From JANXZO01 sp964355115 (GTDB taxonomy: Bacteria; Bacteroidota; Bacteroidia; Bacteroidales; FEN-979): 10,217 nt of DNA. The translations under genes were made by a program, and so were the position numbers. Positions 1 to 7,200 of the stretch are shown piece after piece (the first letter of the stretch is position 1; every line of letters begins with the position of its first letter). The notes below the pieces were generated by a model, which ran no database searches, was not told where the DNA came from, and saw nothing but the letters and a program-made list of their open reading frames with translations. The stretch lies in assembly GCA_964355115.1 (NCBI GenBank), contig CAYHCQ010000124.1, positions 1 to 10,217 on the forward strand, in the 5' to 3' direction.

Positions 1-316
1 CGACCGGAGTACAAGAATTTCCTGAAATTCCTTCGCTGAGTTCTATCAGGTAATCTCCAGGGGCTGACCATACCTGGCTGAGGACATTGCTTGCGGAGGT
101 TCCCACAATGGTCATCGCCGGCAACTTCTTCACTACCCATGAATAGGTATGACCCGATACCGCAGGAGTTGAATACTGAACGGCGTTTGTACTTGCCCCA
201 ACGGCATCGGGACCTGTAATTTTTGGCTGTGTATCCGGACAATCTGCTGCCGTTGCAATCCAGGTAGAGAGAAAAAAAGCCGATAGAAAGAGAAGGCGAA
301 TAGATCGATAGAACAT
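1..316 (-). CDS. Secreted PKD-like domain protein, N-terminal part (partial)
   Basis: Only the first 105 residues are present; the frame is open to the left edge. The start is the ATG at 316, followed at once by a signal peptide: basic residues R4 and R7, a hydrophobic stretch at about 8-21, and an Ala-Thr-Ala-Ala site giving cleavage near residue 23 or 24. The mature part starts DCPDTQPKITGP and continues with a HTYSWVV strand and a later APGDYLIEL strand. This resembles the PKD-like beta-sandwich modules found in many Bacteroidota surface proteins, which often occur in tandem in long T9SS cargo. The likely role is extracellular adhesion or structure; this is inference from the family style, and the decisive C-terminus is outside the window. 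The gene is divergent from the lipoprotein gene at 586. It is too short and partial to name further. Confidence 0.75.
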   Translation of the reverse strand, partial: MFYRSIRLLFLSAFFLSTWIATAADCPDTQPKITGPDAVGASTNAVQYSTPAVSGHTYSWVVKKLPAMTIVGTSASNVLSQVWSAPGDYLIELSEGISGNSCTPV

Positions 317-359
317 AAGAATGGAATTTGTAGAAGTTTTCGCTCTGTTATATTATACT

Positions 360-387
360 TAAATGTACGACAAAAGTTTCACCCAAA
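360..387 (-). promoter_or_regulatory. Weak candidate promoter for the leftward PKD-like gene
   Basis: On the minus strand the sequence TACATTTA (360-367) matches seven of eight positions of the Bacteroidota -7 box TAnnTTTG. A TTTG lies upstream at 384-387, separated by 16 bases, which is shorter than the usual 18-20. It is a weak call because this region is AT-rich and such matches arise by chance. Confidence 0.3.
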
Positions 388-534
388 AGGTTGCCTGTAA
401 GGTCAAAATCCCAAAATAAAAATTGCCGGAGAATCTCCGAATCAACAAAATTAACAATTAATTATTAATTTTCAACATAACCAAGGCAACCATAACAATC
501 TTTTTCATGTCCTAATAATAAATCGGATAACTGT

Positions 535-564
535 TTTGTAATAATCAGAAACCTGTTACTTTTG
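535..564 (+). promoter_or_regulatory. Bacteroidota-type promoter of the lipoprotein gene
   Basis: TTTG at 535-538 and TACTTTTG at 557-564 are separated by 18 bases. The second matches the Bacteroidota -7 consensus TAnnTTTG at every defined position, and the first fits the -33 TTTG element recognised by the primary sigma factor of this phylum. Transcription would start around 568-571, leaving a leader of only about 15-18 bases before the ATG at 586. This placement also excludes the in-frame TTG at 562 as a start codon. Confidence 0.7.
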
Positions 565-585
565 CATTTGCCAATCTATCTTCCT

Positions 586-906
586 ATGAAAAAGAATGTT
601 CTGCTCTTCATCGTATTTGTTCTCGGTGTATTTACAATCATCCTTAGCTGTTCAAAACAAGAAGAACAGGTTCCCTGCGACGGGAAAGGTACTCTCAATA
701 TTGAGAATAAGCTCGATTCGGCCATAACGGTCAATATTGTCGAAGCAAAGTTAACTGTGACCCTCCAGAAAGATTACACCAGGCCATTCACGCTTACAGG
801 AAACAATCCGTATACAATAAAGATCTATGGCCCGGCAGAGATACCCGACACTACCTTCATGATCCTGCCCTGCGACAATAAACTCTATATTGTAAAAAAG
901 TACTAG
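586..906 (+). CDS. Small lipoprotein, possibly surface-exposed
   Basis: This encodes 106 residues starting MKKNVLLF, with a hydrophobic segment at 5-20 and a lipobox ILSC, so Cys22 would be the lipidated residue after signal peptidase II cleavage. The residues after Cys22 are SKQEE. An acidic pair just after the cysteine resembles the lipoprotein export signal that sends Bacteroidota lipoproteins to the outer face of the outer membrane. The mature domain is about 80 residues and strand-rich. It has PCD motifs near both ends (Cys31 and Cys96), which could form a disulfide closing a small beta-sandwich. I do not recognise the family and propose no molecular function. The ATG at 586 was chosen over an in-frame TTG at 562 because the TTG lies inside the -7 promoter box. 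The gene stands alone and converges on the 520-residue gene. Confidence 0.85.
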   Translation: MKKNVLLFIVFVLGVFTIILSCSKQEEQVPCDGKGTLNIENKLDSAITVNIVEAKLTVTLQKDYTRPFTLTGNNPYTIKIYGPAEIPDTTFMILPCDNKLYIVKKY

Positions 907-930
907 CGGAATCGCAAATCCCCATTCAGG

Positions 931-2493
931 CTATCTTTCAAACCTTACCTTATTGACATAGAAGACCATGCGCTTATTATTGGATGTAAGCGCAATGTTT
1001 TTTATCTCCTGGTAGCCATAGCAGAGGAAATAGTTTTCATACCATTTGATCATCCTCCCCCCCGACTCGTTAATCAGCTTATCATCAGGATATAACAGGT
1101 CAAGTGCTACATAATCCAGCTTCTCGACAATACTGTCTGCCCGGATGATTTTATACCCGATCTTGCCATCACCAAGAAATGAGAGCAATATGTCATTGCC
1201 ATCGAAATACAGGGCAACCTTTGGAGACGGATCAAACGAGACCAGATTTCTGATTTCCAAAACATTGTCCCATATCAGCCGGCCATCTGAATCGAATCCC
1301 GCCACGATGGCATTCTGGTACCGGAAACCGTCGAACACTGAATAGCTGTTGGTATATGGCCGGCCATAAAAATCGAAGTCGGTGTAGCTTTCGGTCCGGT
1401 ATTGCGGTGAATACACCTCAGCGGGCAGAATGAACCGGCCGTCATGTTGAACTATATCCTGAAACATCAGCGGAAAATCCACAGAATATTCTCCCGGCAA
1501 TTTAGATTTTTTCATTGATTTCTTCCGCAGTGTCATAAGGTCCTTCTCATTCAGAAGGGAAGATGCATTCTTAAAATCGAGAAAATTATAAAACCAGGGT
1601 GACTTCTGGGTGCCGGGTGAGACCGAATATCCAAAAAAGCCTGTGGAGACCTCCTCCTCTTTCTTTTTAGCGTTACTGCCACCATGCCTGTAACTTCCTG
1701 CCACAAGAAACTTTCCGCCAGGCAGTTGCAGAGCGCGGAAATGTGTAAACTCCTTACCGGCGTCCCCTGTGGTCAGTGGAATTTCGCTTCGGATAACACC
1801 CGTTGTATCGTACCTGACCAGGTAATGTTCTGTCTGCTTTTTTGTTACCACCCGGGTTACAATTGCATTGATTCCCTGGTTTATAGTATCGGGGCAGGCC
1901 CAGCGGATGGCCAGGGCACTCCCCTCACCCAGTGAAAACGGCCTAATAGAACCGGACTTCAGGTTCATGAAAAGAAATTGTCCTGCTCCTGTCGTGCTTG
2001 TTAACCCGACCCATGCAAAATCAGAGGTTGCTGAAAAATGAACGACCTCCTGATCCTGACGGATCTTCCCCATGTTCAGAATGAAAGTCCCTTTGCCTGT
2101 AAGAAGACGAAGCAATCCGAAATCAACCATCGGTGTTTTACTTTTTCCTCCGTGAACAAATAACAGAGATAGGGTATCTTGCCTGAAATCCTGAAATGCA
2201 AACTCCTGATCAGTGAGCAACGGAACACTTTTCACCCAGATCCGCTGCAGATTCTGATCATACCATGTGAAGTACCACTTGGTATGGATTTCGTCGGTCT
2301 GCTCAAGACTTCTGTAAAATACCAGAACTCCCTCCTTGCCGCAAGGGACAACCCGGTAGGTCTCCTTATCCGACTTTGAAGGGATCTCTATCCGAAGGGG
2401 TTTATCCTGATGAATGTCGGCTGCCCCGTGCTGAGATAGAAGCTGAAACGGGAATAATAAAAATAAAAAAAGGAGATGAAGCGGGATTTTCAT
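931..2493 (-). CDS. Secreted protein of unknown function, 520 aa
   Basis: The product starts MKIPLHLLFLFLLFPFQLLSQ, a signal peptide with likely cleavage near residue 20-21 and no lipobox cysteine. The remainder has recurring beta-strand patterns separated by polar turns (for example YFTWYDQNLQRIWVKSV at about 73-89 and AGFDSDGRLIWDNVLEIRN near 400). This suggests a beta-propeller-like or repeated sheet fold, but that is inference. Two lysine-rich patches stand out: KKKEEE near 273-278 and RKKSMKKSK near 320-328. There is no T9SS sorting domain at the C-terminus (it ends VNKVRFER), so periplasmic or outer-membrane-associated location is more likely than T9SS export. I recognise no catalytic motif or named family. 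The ATG at 2493 is supported by the signal peptide and by a -7 box 20 bases upstream. The gene has its own promoter and follows a terminator, so it is probably monocistronic. Confidence 0.85.
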   Translation of the reverse strand: MKIPLHLLFLFLLFPFQLLSQHGAADIHQDKPLRIEIPSKSDKETYRVVPCGKEGVLVFYRSLEQTDEIHTKWYFTWYDQNLQRIWVKSVPLLTDQEFAFQDFRQDTLSLLFVHGGKSKTPMVDFGLLRLLTGKGTFILNMGKIRQDQEVVHFSATSDFAWVGLTSTTGAGQFLFMNLKSGSIRPFSLGEGSALAIRWACPDTINQGINAIVTRVVTKKQTEHYLVRYDTTGVIRSEIPLTTGDAGKEFTHFRALQLPGGKFLVAGSYRHGGSNAKKKEEEVSTGFFGYSVSPGTQKSPWFYNFLDFKNASSLLNEKDLMTLRKKSMKKSKLPGEYSVDFPLMFQDIVQHDGRFILPAEVYSPQYRTESYTDFDFYGRPYTNSYSVFDGFRYQNAIVAGFDSDGRLIWDNVLEIRNLVSFDPSPKVALYFDGNDILLSFLGDGKIGYKIIRADSIVEKLDYVALDLLYPDDKLINESGGRMIKWYENYFLCYGYQEIKNIALTSNNKRMVFYVNKVRFER

Positions 2494-2512
2494 TTGAAGT
2501 AAAATGACGAAC

Positions 2513-2520
2513 CAAAGGTA
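2513..2520 (-). promoter_or_regulatory. -7 promoter box of the 520-aa secreted protein gene
   Basis: On the minus strand this reads TACCTTTG, a match to TAnnTTTG at every defined position. Transcription would start around 2507-2509 and leave a leader of roughly 15 bases before the ATG at 2493. No TTTG lies at the expected -33 distance, because that position falls in the terminator hairpin of the upstream gene. The only nearby TTTG (2529-2532) is too close. Confidence 0.5.
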
Positions 2521-2531
2521 AGGAAAAACAA

Positions 2532-2561
2532 AGAAGGGGCGACCTCGCGGCTTCCCCTTCT
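2532..2561 (-). terminator. Terminator of the T9SS cargo operon
   Basis: AGAAGGGG (2532-2539) and CCCCTTCT (2554-2561) form a perfect 8-base-pair stem with a 14-base loop. Read on the minus strand, the stem is followed by TTGTTTTTCC. It lies about 40 bases past the stop codon of the 535-residue gene, as expected for an intrinsic terminator ending the leftward T9SS transcript. Confidence 0.65.
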
Positions 2562-2601
2562 CTGGATTTATAAAATATCGGGCTTCTCTTTTGATTTTCT
2601 G

Positions 2602-4209
2602 CTACCGGACGATAAGCTTTGTAACATTGCTTTTTCCGGAATCGGAATAATGTGTCCTGATGAAGTAAACACCTTTTGCCAGAGGGCTGAGATCAACAGT
2701 GAGGGAATTGGAATTTGCCGGACTGCTGTAAACCTGTGAGCCAATTACAGAGAGGATGGTAACCTCTTTGCTGAGGTTGTCTCCGAATGTAATGGTTACC
2801 AAACCGGAGGCCGGGTTCGGAAAGACCTGAACAGACGATGATTCTCCGGGGGTATCGATCCCTACAGGCTGATCTCCTGTGATCACAATATCATCAAGTT
2901 CCCATGTTGGAGCCTCGGTTGTGCTCGACATGTAACGGTACCCAACATACACCGATGCGCCGCTTGTTCCGGATAGATTGATGTTTCCGGAGGGGGTCCA
3001 GGCCCAGTTGCCGGGCGACCAGGTTGCGGTCAAAGGCACCCAGTTGTAGAGCGAAGGATCACTAACTCCGTTATAATCGTTGGAAATCATCAGTTCAAGA
3101 GCAGGGCCAGCATATTTGTAGGCCGACTGGAATGTCATTGATTCATTGATATAATTATTGAAATTCATTGCCGGGGAGATAAACCAGTCTTCGTTTTCCA
3201 CATTGGCCCCGTTATATCCGCTCATTTTAGCACAGGGGGTTCCTCCCACTCCATGAATCGAATCGATCATCCATATCTGAGCTCCTACAACGCTGTATTG
3301 GGTCCAGGGAGCCAGCGAATAGCTGCTGAAATTCTGTGAATTCAGGGTCACGGTATTGGGTGTGGTAATGGTGGCAGCCGGAGCAGAACCATCGGTCTTA
3401 AAATTGATGTTTGTGCCGGAATTGGTGTAAGGGAAGATTTTGAAGAAGTAGGGAGTATTGCTCGGGAGATTCGCAAAAGTGCAAGCCTGGATTCCCTGGT
3501 TGACATTGAGAGCACCGGTTCCGTCGGCAAGGTCGGGATCGTTGGGAATGGGCGTTCCATCCACGGGAGCAGTTATGTTATTCTGGCTGCTTGCGAGGAC
3601 AATGTAGGCAGTGGGCATCTGGGTTCCGGTCGCATCAGTCCAGCTAAGGTTGATTTTGTAAGGCAATGCAGCGGCTGCAAAACCAGTCGGGTAGTTTGTA
3701 GGTTCAGGCAGTGGGGCTGATGAATAACCTGTCCAGGTAATATCATCAATGCTGACCTGGCCGGCCGAAGTGCTGTTTTGTTTGAAGTCGATGGTGAAAT
3801 CTCCGGGTGTGTTAACCGTGATGGGTCCCGAATTTTTCACTACACTCACCTCTCCATTGCTTGTAACGTTACCGACCAGTAATCCGTTGACAAAAACATC
3901 TAGGCTCACATTCGATGAAAACGCCTGCATATAGCTGAAGCTTAATACTCCACAGCCATTGTGAAGAGTGCCGGAAACAACCTCGGCAGTTGGAGTGCGC
4001 CCCTTGCCCAGACAAGGATTGGGCGCAACGATAACCATATCGCTGCGGGATTGGAAATAGTTCCAGGTTGAGCCATCCTGTCCAACAAAAGTTCCATCGG
4101 AATAGGTTCCGGATGTGCCGATATAATTAGCGAAATTTTCAAGGCCCTGGCCTTGGGCAACGATGGCTGACAGGGCAACTATTAACAGTGTAAGGAATTG
4201 TTTTTTCAT
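2602..4209 (-). CDS. T9SS type A cargo protein, FN3-like and choice-of-anchor J domains (535 aa)
   Basis: The product has a signal peptide (residues 1-20, MKKQFLTLLIVALSAIVAQG). A first beta-sandwich domain spans about 22-165 (DGTFVGQDGSTWNYFQSR; later SAGQVSIDDITWTG). A fibronectin-III-like module follows at about 170-285 and includes FKIFPYTNSGTNINFKT. A choice-of-anchor J, cleaved-adhesin-like domain lies at about 287-443 (NEDWFISPAMNF; EAPTWELDDIVI). The C-terminal T9SS type A sorting domain covers about 455-535, with VFPNPASG, KGVYFIR and terminal KLIVR. The protein should cross the outer membrane through the type IX system, have its sorting domain removed, and be attached to the surface or released. 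No catalytic site is seen, so adhesion or glycan binding is the likely role (inference). It starts 19 bases after the stop of the 1523-residue gene with no promoter box between them, so the two are probably cotranscribed. The exact function is unknown. Confidence 0.92.
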   Translation of the reverse strand: MKKQFLTLLIVALSAIVAQGQGLENFANYIGTSGTYSDGTFVGQDGSTWNYFQSRSDMVIVAPNPCLGKGRTPTAEVVSGTLHNGCGVLSFSYMQAFSSNVSLDVFVNGLLVGNVTSNGEVSVVKNSGPITVNTPGDFTIDFKQNSTSAGQVSIDDITWTGYSSAPLPEPTNYPTGFAAAALPYKINLSWTDATGTQMPTAYIVLASSQNNITAPVDGTPIPNDPDLADGTGALNVNQGIQACTFANLPSNTPYFFKIFPYTNSGTNINFKTDGSAPAATITTPNTVTLNSQNFSSYSLAPWTQYSVVGAQIWMIDSIHGVGGTPCAKMSGYNGANVENEDWFISPAMNFNNYINESMTFQSAYKYAGPALELMISNDYNGVSDPSLYNWVPLTATWSPGNWAWTPSGNINLSGTSGASVYVGYRYMSSTTEAPTWELDDIVITGDQPVGIDTPGESSSVQVFPNPASGLVTITFGDNLSKEVTILSVIGSQVYSSPANSNSLTVDLSPLAKGVYFIRTHYSDSGKSNVTKLIVR

Positions 4210-4228
4210 AATGTTTGAATTGAAGTGT

Positions 4229-7200
4229 TTATTTAACGATTAATTTTTGTGTTCTGCTCTGACCATCAGTTTCCGGAGTAAATCTAACAAGGTAGATGCC
4301 CGGGGCGAGGTTTCCGTGTTCGAATGTGTTTATATTCTGTTTAACAAATTGCTTCAACACTATATTTCCGGTTTGATTAACAATCGTGAGTGTCCCGGAG
4401 GCAGTATTTCCAAGTACTACAGAAAACTTTCCATCACTTGGATTCGGGAAGACTTTAAATCCGTCTGTGCCCTCCTGACTGGAGATTCCGGTCGGCGCAA
4501 CCTGGATATAATTTGATTTGATCCTGGTCGTGTAGCCTGCATTGTTGCCGGCCTTCAGGATAACATCAAATAAACCGACCTGATCATAAAGAATGGCTGG
4601 CGGTGTTTTACCAACGAAAGTATCGGGCGTTCCGCCTGGAAACATCCATATCCATGCATTTGCATCGGAGGAGCTAAGGTCGTTGAATATCACTGACTGG
4701 CCTGCCAGGATCGTGCTGTCGTTTGCAACGAAATTTGCGTATGCAGGCGGATATGAGCAACCGGCCAGCGGTGAGGCCCAGATGGTATCTCCTGCCCCGT
4801 TGACATTGGCAAATTCAAGCGCATGGCGCCAGTTGGCGGGATCGGTATTGTTCGAGGAAGGATTGCACAATTCAAGTGAAGGTCCTTTTCCATTGGCAAG
4901 GGTATCCCAGGGAACACTGGGTCTGTAATAGACCGAATCAATGATATAACCGTACTTGTCTTTAAGTACGATCGGTTCTCCCTGATTGCTGAGGGCGCCG
5001 CTTGTCCACTGAAGGGCATTGATGCCGAATGTGTTTTGCATGGCACCAGCATTGACTGCTACCACTGTTCTTTCTCCCGGATTCAAAGCCACACTTGGAA
5101 AGATATAATCAATACCACGGCTGAAATAGAAGTCCTGCAAATCCCAGGGAACCACGTCGTTGTTGTACAGTTCGATGAATTCCAGGGAGTCGACACCGAC
5201 TTCGGGCGGATTATACATGATTTCCGTCATCACGATGTTGGCATTGGTTGGTCCGGTTACATGAATATAGGCCATTTTGCACATAGTCTGTGTTCCATAG
5301 GCATTCGATACAGTAAGACATACATTGTAGTTACCGGTATAGTTATAGGTGATGCCCGTTGGATTCTGTGCCGTAGATGTCATGGGTAATCCGCCAACAA
5401 ACGACCAGTTATAGGATGTGGGGCAGAACGTAGTTGAATCGAAGAAGTTGATCGATTGGCCGACGATGAGGGTGGTACTGCTGGCCCAGAAATTGGGTGC
5501 GGGAGGAACCGGCTCGCAAAGGGTGGTAAAGGCAACTTCGGCTCCATAGCTTGTACCTACCATGTTGGTGGCGTAGGCTCTCATATAATAGGTTGTTTGC
5601 GGCGTCAGTCCGGTCATATTGCTGGTGAACACGCCGAGACCGCCGGTTTCCGTGGTATGCGGGCCGGCAACCGTTGGGAGGTGTGTTGTGGCGTAACAAA
5701 GTCCGCGGGCTGTTGTCGGAGATCCTCCGTCGGAGGTGACATTGCCTCCACCGGTAGCAGAGATATGCGTCAGATTTGTAATCGTTGGTGAGGTTGTAAC
5801 CATCGCCATCTGAGGCTGAGATCCGGTGAAGGTACCGAAGGATGCGAGGCCGCTGGCATTCAGCTGATGCAATGTTGTATTCGCAAGGCTGTATGTTACG
5901 AATGGCACAGGAAGAACTTGTAAACAGTAGATCTGGCTTTCGGTGCCGACGACATCTGCCACAAGGTACTGGAAAGTGGTGCTGCAAGTAAATGCTGTGA
6001 TGCCGCTTTGGGATATTGCCCAGTAACGGTTCAGATAACTTCCGGTATTCGGGTCGCCCGGATATTTTGCGTTCACCAGGTTGACACCGGCATAGTTGCC
6101 TGAAGCAAAGGTTCCGGCAGTGAAAGTCAATGTTACAGGCGAAAACTCTGCTGTTGCTGTGTTGTCCCCGACGGGGTAAACAAAGCTCCCCGTGAAACCT
6201 GTTGAAAAACCCTTCTGCAGTTGTCCGCTCCCGGTAGCTACGATCATGTTGGTGGCTGCGGGAGTGCCTGAAATGGCAGAGGAGGGTCCCAGCAAAAGGT
6301 TACCGGATCCCAGGGTAAGCAAGCCGTTGGTTAATTTAAGGTTGCCATTCAGCGCAATGGAGGTGTTGAGATTTACACCGGTGGCATTTGAGATATCCAG
6401 GGTGGAGTTGGCTGTTGATGAGAGCGTTCCGATAGCAGAAATTGACTGGGCTGCTATTCCTCCCAGGATGACTGTACCGGCTGATGCGGGCGCAAAATTC
6501 AGTGTTCCTCCGGTGGCAACCGCGATATTTCCCTTGATCGTATGCCCCGGAGTACCCGTCATATTGAAATTCAGGGTTCCATTGGTAACGGTAAGGTTAT
6601 CCATCGTAACAGCGCTGCCTCCGGTGGTTGTTACCGTGAAACCGGTGGCATCCATTTCGAAGTTTGCATAGGTTTTACCTGAAAATGAAGGGGTGGCATT
6701 CCCGATAAGTTTGTAGAGGCTTCCTGTCTGGAAAACGCAGATACTTGCAGGCGGATTGCTCACAAACGGATTGCTTCCGGCCAGGTGATTGTATGTTGAC
6801 CCGTTTGCAAATATAACCGAGCCTGCTGTAACATTCCCGAATGCATTACCGCTGAAAAATGTTCCGGCCGTGAAAGTGCCACCTGTATTGAAGGTAATGG
6901 CATTTGCGTCAACTCCTGTGAGCCGGTGTGCCGTAGCTACTGTTGATGAAAATGTCATGCTGCCGCTGATGCTTGCCGTTGCGGTGGTAGCCAGCGTTAT
7001 GGTGATGGCATTTGCTGCATTCAGGTTCAATGCGGAGCCTGCCGGAATATCAAGGTCGGCACCCGTAACTCCCATGATTGTGATCATTGCAGCAGCGACA
7101 CTCTGGAGGTTGATGGTGGTGTTTCCTGAAATTCCGATCTTACCAATTGTTTCGGCAGGGACTGCAGTTACAGTTTTCGTGCCTCCGCCGTTGAAAAGGA

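Larger units (their letters stand above)
317..585. other. Divergent AT-rich intergenic region
   Basis: This stretch separates two divergent genes and holds no convincing reading frame. It contains the candidate promoters listed separately and two small inverted repeats. One has CGGAG (427-431) pairing with CTCCG (435-439) around AAT. The other is AATTAAT (456-462) and ATTAATT (464-470) around a single T. No riboswitch or RNA gene was recognised. Confidence 0.6.

Noticed and set aside
320..360. Sigma-70-like TATAAT on the minus strand upstream of the PKD-like gene
   Set aside because: The AT-rich match has no properly spaced -35 element, and Bacteroidota use a different promoter consensus.
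562..585. TTG start at 562 for the lipoprotein
   Set aside because: The codon lies inside the -7 promoter box, and the ATG at 586 gives a standard lipoprotein signal peptide.
893..930. Bidirectional terminator between the convergent genes
   Set aside because: There are A and T runs near 895-900 but only 3-4 base-pair stems, too weak to call.
5409..5987. 192-codon minus-strand frame inside the 1523-aa gene
   Set aside because: It overlaps the intact main frame in another phase and is Arg/His-rich with no domain; the main frame carries clear FN3 and PKD motifs over the same bases.
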